In this document: positions 1 through 7,573 of the stretch, piece after piece | How the letters are laid out: every line of letters begins with the position of its first letter | Numbering within the stretch: the first letter of the stretch is position 1 | Position numbers and translations under genes: made by a program | Notes under the pieces: model-generated | What the model saw: only the letters and a program-made list of their open reading frames with translations | What the model was told of the DNA's origin: nothing | The model's database searches: none | NCBI RefSeq assembly: GCF_027359675.1 | Contig: NZ_CP114786.1 | Location: forward strand, 6,050,501-6,114,500 | Length of the DNA stretch: 64,000 bases | Direction of reading: 5' to 3' | Source of the DNA: Roseibium sp. Sym1 | GTDB taxonomy: Bacteria > Pseudomonadota > Alphaproteobacteria > Rhizobiales > Stappiaceae

Positions 1-12
1 CAGGGTACCGAG

Positions 13-549
13 ATGGTGAGCTTCAACCGGCGGGACATTCTGGGTGGTCTTGCTGCCGGCGCGGTGGCGGTGACACCCGCCTTTGGCGCGGAACATGACT
101 TCAAATATCTGGGCCTGGCCGAGCCGCCATTGGCGATTGATGCCCCCGAACTCGATATTCCGGACCTGTCCGGCACCATTCACAGGATCGGCGACTACCG
201 CGGAAAGACCGTGGTGATCTCCTTCTGGGCGACCTGGTGTCCGCCCTGCCGGAAGGAAATGCCGACGCTGGCACGGCTGAACCGCGAACTGGGACAGGAG
301 CGCTTTGCCGTTCTTGCCGTCAATGTCGGCGACCGGGAGGACAGGGTCCGTGATTTCCTTCAGAAGATCGATCACGATGCGTTGCCTGTCCTGCTGGATC
401 AGGACACCAAACTCGCAAGCAAGTGGTTCATACGCGGCCTGCCGGTAACCTATGTTCTGGATGCCGGCGGCCGGGTGATCTACGGAGCAATCGGTGAAAG
501 GGTCTGGGACTCTCCGGCCATGATATCCGGCCTCAAGTCCTTGAGCTGA
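13..549 (+). CDS. TlpA/ResA-family thiol:disulfide oxidoreductase, exported
   Basis: This 178-residue protein should act in the periplasm as a thioredoxin-like reductase, a class that keeps haem-binding or copper-binding cysteines reduced during cytochrome c or cuproenzyme assembly. The N-terminus has a twin-arginine pattern (NRRDILGG, residues 5-12), then a hydrophobic stretch and an Ala-rich cleavage region near residue 25, which suggests Tat or Sec export. The thioredoxin active site WCPPC lies near residues 75-79, and the cis-proline motif GLPVTYV is near residue 144. The length is normal for the family. It sits 400 bp upstream of a copper/cytochrome operon on the same strand but has its own terminator-like hairpin, so it is probably a separate unit with a related role. 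The start ATG is near the window edge, and a partner gene further upstream cannot be seen. Confidence 0.9.
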   Translation: MVSFNRRDILGGLAAGAVAVTPAFGAEHDFKYLGLAEPPLAIDAPELDIPDLSGTIHRIGDYRGKTVVISFWATWCPPCRKEMPTLARLNRELGQERFAVLAVNVGDREDRVRDFLQKIDHDALPVLLDQDTKLASKWFIRGLPVTYVLDAGGRVIYGAIGERVWDSPAMISGLKSLS

Positions 550-575
550 TCCGGAGTTAAATTCAAGTATTTCCT

Positions 576-599
576 GCTTTCCGGCCCTGGCCGGGAAGC
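576..599 (+). terminator. Hairpin after the TlpA-like gene, probable terminator
   Basis: An 11-bp stem (arms GCTTTCCGGCC and GGCCGGGAAGC, one G-U pair) closes a 2-nt CT loop 27 nt after the stop codon. The downstream tract (CTTGACGCCTTTT) is only moderately T-rich, so termination may be incomplete. Confidence 0.5.
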
Positions 600-637
600 C
601 TTGACGCCTTTTCACCAAATTCCCGAATAGAAAAAAG

Positions 638-662
638 AGCAAACTTGATCGTCAAGTTTGCT
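638..662. promoter_or_regulatory. Perfect inverted repeat, upstream dyad 1 of the sigma-54 promoter
   Basis: The arms AGCAAACTTGA and TCAAGTTTGCT are perfectly complementary around a 3-nt TCG spacer. The element is centred about 268 bp upstream of the predicted transcription start of the sigma-54 promoter, a usual range for enhancer-binding-protein sites. On the minus strand the repeat is followed by a T-rich run (CTTTTTTC), so a minus-strand terminator is an alternative, but I see no minus-strand gene that would need one. Confidence 0.45.
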
Positions 663-699
663 GTTCTCCGTCTTGTCACGATCACAAAACACGTGCGCC

Positions 700-726
700 T
701 AATACAGGTTTTGCGAACTTGTATTA
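700..726. promoter_or_regulatory. Near-perfect inverted repeat, upstream dyad 2 of the sigma-54 promoter
   Basis: The arms TAATACAGGTT and AACTTGTATTA match at 10 of 11 positions around a 5-nt TTGCG spacer. The centre is about 205 bp upstream of the predicted sigma-54 start and 63 bp (six helical turns) from the centre of the first dyad. This layout fits a pair of activator sites bound on one face of the DNA. The activator is not encoded in the window. Confidence 0.5.
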
Positions 727-890
727 CCGCTAAGCTTGCTGCACTGCATAAAAACCGCGCAACCTGCCATGCGGATAAGCGTTTCCCGGGTTGGAGGTTT
801 CCGCCTCCATGGGCGGGACATTCCGTCATCCCGATATATACGTAGTCTTTTCAAGCTATTACAGAAATTTCCGTGTTTTCTTCCCTCAAG

Positions 891-906
891 CTGGCACGGC
901 TTTTGC
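891..906 (+). promoter_or_regulatory. Sigma-54 (RpoN) -24/-12 promoter of the transporter/copper operon
   Basis: The sequence CTGGCACGGCTTTTGC matches the RpoN consensus YTGGCACGRNNNTTGC at every defined position, with the invariant GG (893-894) and GC (905-906) separated by exactly 10 nt. The predicted start is near 918, about 36 nt before the ATG of the binding-protein gene, which has a GAGGGAAC ribosome-binding site. Expression should therefore need an ATP-dependent enhancer-binding activator. Confidence 0.8.
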
Positions 907-953
907 GCCATTAAAACCGTCCTGAGATAGGCGGCACTACTTGAGGGAACGTT

Positions 954-2330
954 ATGACGCAGAAAACACTTGGATTCGGATTGGGGCTCGCACTCGCGGT
1001 CGCACTCCCCAGCATTCCTGCATTGGCCAAGACCATCGACATCGCGATCGGTCACCAGAGCATGTGCACGGACACCTACACCGCGGGCATCGTGGTGAAG
1101 GAACTCGGACTTCTGGAAAAGAACCTTCCGAAAGACGGCGACTACGCGGATGTCGACTACAACATCTCGTGGGCGGATTATTCGTCCGGCGGGCCGATCA
1201 CCAACCAGATGCTCGCCAACAAGCTGAATATCGGCGTGATGGGTGACTATCCGCTCATCGTGAACGGTGCGAAGTTCCAGGAAACGGATTCCCTGCGAAC
1301 ACTCTACATTGCCGGAACCGGCTACAACCTGAAGGGCAGCGGCAACGCCGTCGTCGTGCCGGTGGACAGCGACATCTACTCCTTTGACCAGCTCAAGGGC
1401 AAATCGGTTTCGACACCGGTCGGGTCGGCGGCCTGGGGCATGCTCCTGAAGGCCATGCAGGACAACGGCATCAGGGAAGACGTTTCCCTGAAGAACCAGA
1501 GCCCAGCCGTTGGCGCTGCCAACATCGCGGCCGGCAAAATCGACGCGCATTCCGATTTCTGCCCCTGGTCCGAGATCATGGAATTCCGCGGCACGGGCCG
1601 GAAAATCTACGACGGCAGTGAAGCCGGTGTTCCCTACCTGCACGGCGTCGTGGTCCGCCAGGACTTCGCCGAGGAATATCCGGAAGTCGTCACGGCCTTC
1701 CTGAAGGCCGTCATCGAGGCCGGCAAGTGGATCGAGGACAATCCGAGTGAAGCCGTCGACCTGATGGAAAAATGGACCGGCGTGGAGAAGGAAGTCCTCT
1801 ACATCTACTTCTCCAATGGCGGTCACCTGACGCTGGATCCGACCATCAAGGACGCCTGGGTCGATGCCCTGAAGCTGGACCACACGGTCCTGGTCAAGGA
1901 AAAGGCCATCCCGCCGCTCGACTTCGATGCGTGGATCACCGAGGACTACATCAAGGCGGCCTATTCCGATCTTGGAATGGACTATGAAGCCGACAAGGCA
2001 AAGGTCGTCGATCCCGAGGCGGCCAATGCCGGTCTGCCCGCCGAGATCTGGCACTCCCGCGACGGCATTCTCAAATACGGGTCCATGCCGGAGTTCCTCA
2101 AGGCCGTTGCCGAATTCCAGGGGACCGGAGCCAAGCTCAACGCGACCTATGTCTACGACAAGTCGACCGGCCTGAAGCTCTTCGGCAAGACCGCCTATTT
2201 CGTCCTCGGTGAGGACGGTTCCTACGAGACCTTCCTGCGCAAGCCGGATGCGGAAACCTATGCCGCCGAGGTCAAGGGCCAGCTCATCGACCTGCCGACG
2301 GCGGTCGCGGCCTTCATTCCCACCGAATAA
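954..2330 (+). CDS. ABC transporter periplasmic substrate-binding protein (SsuA/TauA/NMT1-like)
   Basis: This 458-residue exported protein should capture a small solute in the periplasm for the permease and ATPase encoded downstream. A typical Sec signal peptide covers about residues 1-24 (hydrophobic core GLGLALAVALPSIPALA). The fold type is the nitrate/sulfonate/taurine class, with the GxxNxxMLANKLNIGVMGDYP region and FDQLKGKSVSTPVGSAA near residue 150. The protein is longer than usual SsuA/TauA proteins (about 320 residues). The extra C-terminal 110 residues, which include GKTAYFVLGEDGSYETFL, vaguely recall NosL-type copper proteins; this is only a resemblance by eye. It is the first gene after the sigma-54 promoter and is followed by a strong intercistronic hairpin, so it is probably made in excess over the membrane subunits. 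The substrate is unknown. Confidence 0.85.
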   Translation: MTQKTLGFGLGLALAVALPSIPALAKTIDIAIGHQSMCTDTYTAGIVVKELGLLEKNLPKDGDYADVDYNISWADYSSGGPITNQMLANKLNIGVMGDYPLIVNGAKFQETDSLRTLYIAGTGYNLKGSGNAVVVPVDSDIYSFDQLKGKSVSTPVGSAAWGMLLKAMQDNGIREDVSLKNQSPAVGAANIAAGKIDAHSDFCPWSEIMEFRGTGRKIYDGSEAGVPYLHGVVVRQDFAEEYPEVVTAFLKAVIEAGKWIEDNPSEAVDLMEKWTGVEKEVLYIYFSNGGHLTLDPTIKDAWVDALKLDHTVLVKEKAIPPLDFDAWITEDYIKAAYSDLGMDYEADKAKVVDPEAANAGLPAEIWHSRDGILKYGSMPEFLKAVAEFQGTGAKLNATYVYDKSTGLKLFGKTAYFVLGEDGSYETFLRKPDAETYAAEVKGQLIDLPTAVAAFIPTE

Positions 2331-2342
2331 CAAAATCAACCC

Positions 2343-2370
2343 GGGCGCCGCGGCTTTCACCGCGGCGCCC
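2343..2370 (+). terminator. Strong intercistronic hairpin between binding protein and permease
   Basis: A perfect 11-bp GC stem (GGGCGCCGCGG and CCGCGGCGCCC) closes a 6-nt loop 13 nt after the binding-protein stop codon. There is no T tail, so it is more likely an mRNA-stabilising or partial read-through element than a full terminator. Such elements commonly raise binding-protein levels relative to permease. Confidence 0.6.
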
Positions 2371-2433
2371 GCCAAAATGTGCTTCCAGCCCGTTCGCGCC
2401 CGGGTCTGCCGCCGTCTATTGAGGGAGAAATTC

Positions 2434-3381
2434 ATGAGCAATTTGGGTCAGGCCACCGACGTGGCCGAGGAAAGGGAACAGGGGCCGGAGCCCTCCGCTC
2501 CCGCCCAAAGGAAGGAAGACCTGGTCGGATTCGCGGATGCGCCCGGCATGTCGGGCGAGGACGTCTTCGAAAAGCTGCGGGAAAGCGTTGCAAACGGTCT
2601 CGGACTGCTGAGGAAGAACGCGCTCACCATCCTGCTGAGCCTGGTCTCGCTCGCCGCCGGTATCCTGCTGTGGCACCTGGCGACCACCTACAAGGTCGAT
2701 TTCTACATCAATTTCGAGAACATCCCCTCCCCCGCGAAGGTGTTCACGGCCTTCTGGACTCATCTGGGCGAAGAGGAATTCTACATCCATATCGGCGTTT
2801 CGATGCAGCGGATCCTGATCGGCTATGTCACGGCATCGGTACTCGGCATTGCCGCCGGCGTGCTGATGGGCCGGTCGAAGATCGCCCGCTCGCTGATCTA
2901 TCCCTATATCGAGGTGCTCCGTCCGATCCCTGCCGTTGCCTGGATCCCGCTCGCCATCCTGATGTGGCCGACCGAGGAAGCCTCGATCATCTATATCACG
3001 CTGCTCGGCGCCCTGTTCCCGATCGTGCTCAACACGCTTCATGGCGTGGAACAGACGCCGGAAGTCCTGGTCCGCGCCGCCAAGTCGCTCGGGGCATCCC
3101 GAATGCAGATCTTCTGGCATGTCATCCTGCCCGCCGCCCTTCCGAGCATTGCCGCGGGCCTGGCCATCGGCATGGGCGTCAGCTGGTTTTCATTGCTTGC
3201 CGGCGAAATCATTTCCGGCCAGTACGGCATCGGCTATTTCACCTGGGACGCCTATTCGCTGATCAACTACCCGGACATCGTCGTCGGGATGCTGGTGATC
3301 GGCGGTCTCGGCACCCTGTCCACCTATGCGGTGAAACTCGCCATGAAACCGCTGCTTGCCTGGCAGAAGAGGGCAAGATGA
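2434..3381 (+). CDS. ABC transporter permease (SsuC/TauC family)
   Basis: This 315-residue inner-membrane subunit should form the channel of the importer. A charged N-terminal tail of about 70 residues precedes roughly six membrane helices. The cytoplasmic EAA loop that docks the ATPase is clear near residues 208-240 (VLVRAAKSLGAS, then HVILPAALPSI). The start at 2434 follows a GAGGGAGAAA ribosome-binding site. The stop overlaps the next start as ATGA. The subfamily transports nitrate, sulfonates, taurine or related small anions, but the substrate cannot be read from the sequence. Confidence 0.9.
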   Translation: MSNLGQATDVAEEREQGPEPSAPAQRKEDLVGFADAPGMSGEDVFEKLRESVANGLGLLRKNALTILLSLVSLAAGILLWHLATTYKVDFYINFENIPSPAKVFTAFWTHLGEEEFYIHIGVSMQRILIGYVTASVLGIAAGVLMGRSKIARSLIYPYIEVLRPIPAVAWIPLAILMWPTEEASIIYITLLGALFPIVLNTLHGVEQTPEVLVRAAKSLGASRMQIFWHVILPAALPSIAAGLAIGMGVSWFSLLAGEIISGQYGIGYFTWDAYSLINYPDIVVGMLVIGGLGTLSTYAVKLAMKPLLAWQKRAR

Positions 3382-4094
3382 CGGTGCTTGCCCTCGGCAG
3401 GAGACTGGCGGTTGCGGGCGCCTGCGTCCGCTCCAGGTTCGGACTGTGGCTGGCGCTGACCGCGGGCTTCACCGTGGGCTATTACGCCCTGCTGATGAGT
3501 GCGCTGATTGTCCGCTTCGGCGCCCTGCCGAACTACGCGACCGCCTACAACTGGCCGGCAAACGTGTGGACCATCTACCGCTCGACGCCCTCTTTCAGCG
3601 ACGTTCCGCCAATCGTCGCCGAGGAGTATCTTCTCGAGTTCGGCTACATGAACTACGACTTTGGCCACGGCATATCCGAATGGGCACTGAATATCCTGCC
3701 CTACAAGGTGTTCCTGGTCATGATCCTCGCCGGCCTGCTGGCGACCAGCCTTCTCCTGTTGAAAGCCAAAACCGGCTGTCCGACCTCGACACGTCTCAAG
3801 GCCGGCACCGCAACGGGCCTGGGTGCCGGCTTTGTCGCCGTGACCTCGGCGACGATGAGCTGGGTGGTGTGCTGTGCCACGCCGACCTGGATCGTGGGCC
3901 TGTCGATGCTCGGCCTCAGCGTTTCCGCGTCCTTCTGGGTGGAGCCCGCAGGCCCCTACCTGACGGCCGGCGGCTATGCGCTGTTGGCCGCCACGGTGCT
4001 CATCCTTGCCGATCCCGGCCCGTCGGACCGCCACGCCGCGACAGCAGCCAGCCCAGACACCCAATCTTCCTCCGCGAAAGGAGTGCATGCATGA
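3378..4094 (+). CDS. Multi-pass membrane protein with Cys-Cys motif, function unknown
   Basis: This 238-residue protein lies between the permease and ATPase genes and overlaps both by 4 nt, so it is made with the transporter and may be an extra subunit. Hydrophobic segments lie near residues 22-45, 115-135, 142-165, 168-185 and 192-212. The fourth carries VVCCATPTWIVG, a vicinal cysteine pair followed by Pro inside or at the edge of the membrane, as in metal-handling membrane proteins such as MerT. A loop of about 65 residues between the first two helices is rich in Tyr and Trp. I do not recognise the family. A metal or redox role is inferred from the cysteine pair and the copper genes downstream. 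Confidence 0.7.
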   Translation: MTVLALGRRLAVAGACVRSRFGLWLALTAGFTVGYYALLMSALIVRFGALPNYATAYNWPANVWTIYRSTPSFSDVPPIVAEEYLLEFGYMNYDFGHGISEWALNILPYKVFLVMILAGLLATSLLLLKAKTGCPTSTRLKAGTATGLGAGFVAVTSATMSWVVCCATPTWIVGLSMLGLSVSASFWVEPAGPYLTAGGYALLAATVLILADPGPSDRHAATAASPDTQSSSAKGVHA

Positions 4095-4942
4095 CCACGC
4101 AAGTCGTGTCCCTGAAGGAACACATCCCCCACCGGCCGCTCGCCGCCCAAAAGGACATCGGCCACATAGAAATCGAGGATGTCGAGATCGTCTTCGGCAA
4201 GGGAGCCACCGCCAACCAGGCCGTGAAGAAGACTTCGCTCGACATCAAGCCCGGTGAGTTCGTCTGCATCCTCGGCCCCTCCGGCTGCGGAAAGTCGACC
4301 TTGCTGAACTCGATCGCGGGCTACGTCACGCCCTCGAGCGGCACCGTCTCGGTCGATGGGAAAGTCGTCAAGGATCCCGGGCCGGACAGGGGCATGGTGT
4401 TCCAGCAATATTCGCTGTTTCCGTGGAAGACGATCCGCGACAACATCGCCTTCGGGCCCAAGGTCGCGGGTCGGACCAATGTGGAGTGCAGCTCCATCGC
4501 CAACACCTTCCTGGAAATGGTCGGCCTGTCCCGGTTCGCGGACAAGTACCCCTCGGAACTCTCCGGCGGCATGCAACAGCGGGTCGGCATCGCCCGGGCG
4601 CTGGCCAACTACCCGTCCGTGCTCCTGATGGACGAACCTTTCGGGGCGCTCGACGCCCAGACCCGCCTGATGATGCAGGAAAACCTTTTGTCGCTCTGGA
4701 GCGAGTTCGGCATCACGGTCGTGTTCGTTACCCACGATGTCGACGAGGCCATCTTCCTTGCCGACCGGGTCCTGATCATGAGCGCGAGCCCGGGCTCGAT
4801 CATCGACGACCTGGAGGTCACCCTGCCGCGCCCGCGCGATCCGGCCATGGCCACGGGTGCCGAGTTCATGGCCCTGAAGAAGATCTGCCTCGACCAGATC
4901 CGCGCCGAAAGCCTGAAAGCCTTCGAACAGCAGAACAGGTAA
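4091..4942 (+). CDS. ABC transporter ATP-binding protein (SsuB/TauB/NrtD family)
   Basis: This 283-residue protein is the cytoplasmic ATPase of the importer. All motifs are intact: Walker A GPSGCGKSTLL (near residue 60), Q-loop QQYSLFPWKT, signature LSGGMQQR, Walker B VLLMDEPFGALD and the switch histidine in THDVDEA. A 35-residue extension precedes the usual N-terminus. The start overlaps the previous stop as ATGA. It belongs with the binding protein at 954 and the permease at 2434, and the SCO gene follows after 4 nt. Confidence 0.93.
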   Translation: MTTQVVSLKEHIPHRPLAAQKDIGHIEIEDVEIVFGKGATANQAVKKTSLDIKPGEFVCILGPSGCGKSTLLNSIAGYVTPSSGTVSVDGKVVKDPGPDRGMVFQQYSLFPWKTIRDNIAFGPKVAGRTNVECSSIANTFLEMVGLSRFADKYPSELSGGMQQRVGIARALANYPSVLLMDEPFGALDAQTRLMMQENLLSLWSEFGITVVFVTHDVDEAIFLADRVLIMSASPGSIIDDLEVTLPRPRDPAMATGAEFMALKKICLDQIRAESLKAFEQQNR

Positions 4943-4946
4943 GCCC

Positions 4947-5555
4947 ATGCGACGCATTCTCCCGGGCTTGTGTCTGGCCCTGCTCCTACCGCTCGCTTCA
5001 ATTACCGCAGCCGCGCAGGGGGTGCAGGGCGTCATTCTGGAGGAGCCGGTCAAGGTCGGCGACTTTTCCCTGGCTGCACAGGACGGGTCGCCCTTCACCC
5101 AGGATGAGCTGAAGGGCGGCTGGACCCTGCTCTTCCTCGGATTCACCCATTGCCCCGATGTCTGCCCGTTCACGCTCGCCAATCTTGAGGCGGTGCGCAC
5201 CGAACTTTCCCAACTCGTTTCACCCGCCAGGCTGCCGGAAGTGGTGTTCCTGGCCGTGGATCCTGACCGGGACGAAGAGCTGCTGGCGGACTATGTCACC
5301 CATTTCGGGATTTCCTTCACGGGCATCACGGGCGAGCGCGCCGAGATCGACAAGCTGGTGGAAAGCATCGACGGCTTCTACCGCCTGGAAAAATCCGACG
5401 CCGAAGACGTTGCCTATGACGTCACCCACAGCGCGGCCGTCACGGTGATCAACCCGGAGGGCGCCATCACGGCCAAGATCAGCCCGCCGTTTCATCCGGT
5501 CAACACCGCGAATTACCTGTTCCGCCACATGCGTGGGCTGGATGTCGTGAACTGA
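4947..5555 (+). CDS. SCO1/SenC-family copper chaperone/thiol reductase
   Basis: This 202-residue exported protein belongs to the SCO family, which delivers copper to, or reduces the cysteines of, binuclear copper sites in oxidases and related enzymes. A Sec signal peptide ends near residue 24 (ITAAAQ). The copper-binding CPDVC motif is near residues 71-75, and the conserved distal histidine is in DVTHSAAV near residue 165, so all three metal ligands are present. It follows the ABC ATPase by 4 nt and precedes the PCu(A)C gene by 12 nt. The two chaperones usually act together in loading copper. Confidence 0.93.
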   Translation: MRRILPGLCLALLLPLASITAAAQGVQGVILEEPVKVGDFSLAAQDGSPFTQDELKGGWTLLFLGFTHCPDVCPFTLANLEAVRTELSQLVSPARLPEVVFLAVDPDRDEELLADYVTHFGISFTGITGERAEIDKLVESIDGFYRLEKSDAEDVAYDVTHSAAVTVINPEGAITAKISPPFHPVNTANYLFRHMRGLDVVN

Positions 5556-5567
5556 GAGGAGTTCCAA

Positions 5568-6110
5568 ATGCCTGCCACCTCCCTTTGCCGGAAACTGGTT
5601 TCCGGTCTGACCGCAACCGTCGCCGTGTCCGCCCTGGTCCTCGGCCCAGTGCAGGCCGGTGAAAGTCATTCCCACCAGCACATGTCGGCGGACAGGCAGG
5701 CGACCGGTCTCGTCGTCACACAAGCCGTGTCCCCGGCAGCGCCTCCGGGAATCAAGACATCGGCCGTCTATCTGCTTCTCGAAAATGCCGGCGATGCGGC
5801 CATCGACCTTGTGTCGGTCGAGAGCCCCGCCTTTGCCATGGCGCATCTCCACAAGACCTCCACGGCGGACGGTCTGATGACCATGGAGCCGGTCGCGCAA
5901 CTCGCCATCCCCCGCGGAGAAACCGTCATGTTTGCCCCCGGAGGACTGCACATCATGCTGATGGGCCCAAGGGAGCCCCTTGGTCCCGGTGACAGTTTTC
6001 CCCTCTCCCTGGTGTTCGGTGAAGGCCAGGCCCTGACTGTCGACGTCGCGGTCGTGAAACCCGGCGAACTGCCGGCCACTCATGACCACAGTTCCATGAA
6101 GATGAACTGA
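5568..6110 (+). CDS. Periplasmic copper chaperone, PCu(A)C family
   Basis: This 180-residue protein should carry Cu(I) in the periplasm. The family pattern H-M...M...HxM is visible around residues 86-130: MAHLHKT, then MTMEP, then GGLHIMLMG. There are additional metal-binding tails: ESHSHQHM just after the signal peptide and HDHSSMKMN at the C-terminus. The signal peptide ends near residue 30 (GPVQAGE). The ribosome-binding site is GAGAGGAG upstream of the ATG. It lies between the SCO and cytochrome c genes, which supports a role in assembling a copper enzyme. Confidence 0.93.
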   Translation: MPATSLCRKLVSGLTATVAVSALVLGPVQAGESHSHQHMSADRQATGLVVTQAVSPAAPPGIKTSAVYLLLENAGDAAIDLVSVESPAFAMAHLHKTSTADGLMTMEPVAQLAIPRGETVMFAPGGLHIMLMGPREPLGPGDSFPLSLVFGEGQALTVDVAVVKPGELPATHDHSSMKMN

Positions 6111-6122
6111 AGGCAGTCCGGC

Positions 6123-6812
6123 GTGATAGATCAAGGTTGCCGCGCAACACAATTGCCCGCAGGGCTCCCCTCCCGGCGGAGCCCGGTGGCTGCGTTGGTT
6201 CAGGGCGTCCTCTTCCTCGCAGCGGCGGCCGGATCACATCCGGCCCGCGCCGACATGATCGACACGAGCGGCATGCAGCCCTGGGAAATCTGCGGGTTGT
6301 GCCATTCGCTCGACGGCATCAGCGCCATGGCCAGGTTTCCGAAACTGGCCGGACAGCGGCCGGACTACATCATCAAGCAGTTCCGCGATTTCCACGGCGG
6401 CTCCCGCCAGAACGATGGCGGCCAGATGCAGGCGATCACCACCGAGATCGACATGGAGGAGCTGCCGGAGATCGCCGCCTATTTCGCCGACCTGCCGCCA
6501 CCGCCGGCGGTCGAGCCGGATGACACGGGCGGCCTTGCGTCGGCAGGCGCCCTTTTCCGGGAGGGACGCGGCGACATACCCGCGTGCCTGTCCTGCCACG
6601 GCGGCACGGATCCGGACCTCCCGCTTGCACCCTGGCTGGAAGCACAGCACGCGGACTATCTGGCAAAGCAGCTCAACGACTTCAGGCAGGGCAACCGCAG
6701 CAACGACCCGGATGGTGTCATGCGGTCCATCGCCACCCGCCTGTCGGAGACAGACATTGAAACCCTGACGGCATTCATTGCCGGTCAGGAACGACCGGAG
6801 AGGACACCGTGA
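6123..6812 (+). CDS. Exported diheme cytochrome c (c4-like)
   Basis: This protein of about 229 residues is probably a periplasmic electron carrier with two c-type haems. The binding motifs are CGLCH (near residue 57) and CLSCH (near residue 157). Each half also has a late methionine (GGQMQAI and GVMRSI) as likely sixth ligand, the internal symmetry of cytochromes c4. The signal peptide ends at HPARA near residue 42. The GTG start at 6123 gives a long n-region. A second in-frame GTG at 6186, with GGAG just upstream, would give a more standard signal peptide, so the start is uncertain. The stop overlaps the next start as GTGA. Confidence 0.88.
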   Translation: MIDQGCRATQLPAGLPSRRSPVAALVQGVLFLAAAAGSHPARADMIDTSGMQPWEICGLCHSLDGISAMARFPKLAGQRPDYIIKQFRDFHGGSRQNDGGQMQAITTEIDMEELPEIAAYFADLPPPPAVEPDDTGGLASAGALFREGRGDIPACLSCHGGTDPDLPLAPWLEAQHADYLAKQLNDFRQGNRSNDPDGVMRSIATRLSETDIETLTAFIAGQERPERTP

Positions 6813-7573
6813 ACAAGATGCTCGGCAACCCGAACAGGATCAAGGGCCAGCAGGTCCCGTCGCCGGATCGCGTATCGGCGGTCTATCTGAGTGAAGTGCT
6901 GTCGGATCTGGACGAAGGCTCCGATTTCCTGAACCGGCTCTCCGGAGAGGACATGGCGACCGTGAGGGCCGCCGGATCCCAGGTCCGGTTTTCCAAGGGA
7001 GAAGGCGTCTTCTTCCAGGGAGACCGCCACAACGGTATCTGGCTGATAGAAACCGGCAGCGTGCGGACCTTCTATGCCGGTCCGTCGGGCCGTGAAATCA
7101 CGCTTGCCCTTTGGACCCCGGGTCATTTTGTCGGCGGTCCGGAGATTTTCGGAGGCGGCACCCACATGTGGTCCGCCGACGCTCCGGAGGATGTCGAACT
7201 GCTCTACCTGACGGGCCAGCGCATCAGGCAGCTCATCGACACCGTGCCCGGCTTTGCCATCTGCATCATCGAGGGCCTCGTTGCCAAGGGCAAATGCTAT
7301 TCCGCCCTCGTGCAGATGCTCGGCACCCGGTCGGTGACCGAACGGCTCGCCCAATTGCTGATCATCCTTGCCGACACGCATGGAAGGCCGGAGGGCAACC
7401 GGCTTGTCATCGAGAAGAAGATCACCCACGAACATCTCGCCGCTATCGTCGGCTCCACCCGCCAGTGGGTGACCATGACGCTGGACAAGTTCCAGAAAAA
7501 GGGCCTGATCTGCGTGGGGCGAAACCGGATCACGGTTGAAAATTATGAGCTGCTTCAGGGCCTTGCCGGCTGA
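6809..7573 (+). CDS. Crp/Fnr-family transcriptional regulator
   Basis: This 254-residue protein combines an N-terminal cyclic-nucleotide-type beta-barrel (residues 45-150) with a C-terminal winged helix-turn-helix (residues 195-250; EHLAAIVGSTRQWVTMTLDKF is the recognition region). The N-terminal cysteine cluster of oxygen-sensing Fnr is absent. The only cysteines are near residues 152, 163 and 232, so it is not a classical iron-sulfur Fnr. Another small effector such as NO, CO, haem or redox is possible. The GTG start overlaps the cytochrome c stop by 4 nt, so the regulator is made as the last gene of the copper/transport operon and may feed back on it or on a respiratory target elsewhere. 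Confidence 0.88.
   Translation: MNKMLGNPNRIKGQQVPSPDRVSAVYLSEVLSDLDEGSDFLNRLSGEDMATVRAAGSQVRFSKGEGVFFQGDRHNGIWLIETGSVRTFYAGPSGREITLALWTPGHFVGGPEIFGGGTHMWSADAPEDVELLYLTGQRIRQLIDTVPGFAICIIEGLVAKGKCYSALVQMLGTRSVTERLAQLLIILADTHGRPEGNRLVIEKKITHEHLAAIVGSTRQWVTMTLDKFQKKGLICVGRNRITVENYELLQGLAG

Noticed and set aside
641..660. Fnr/Crp box upstream of the sigma-54 promoter
   Set aside because: The element reads TTGATCGTCAA, three bases shorter than the TTGAT-N4-ATCAA Fnr consensus, so it was not called as an Fnr site despite the Crp/Fnr gene in the operon.
699..2441. 580-codon open frame on the minus strand across the binding-protein gene
   Set aside because: It is a shadow of the real plus-strand gene in GC-rich DNA, has no ribosome-binding site and its translation has no recognisable domain.
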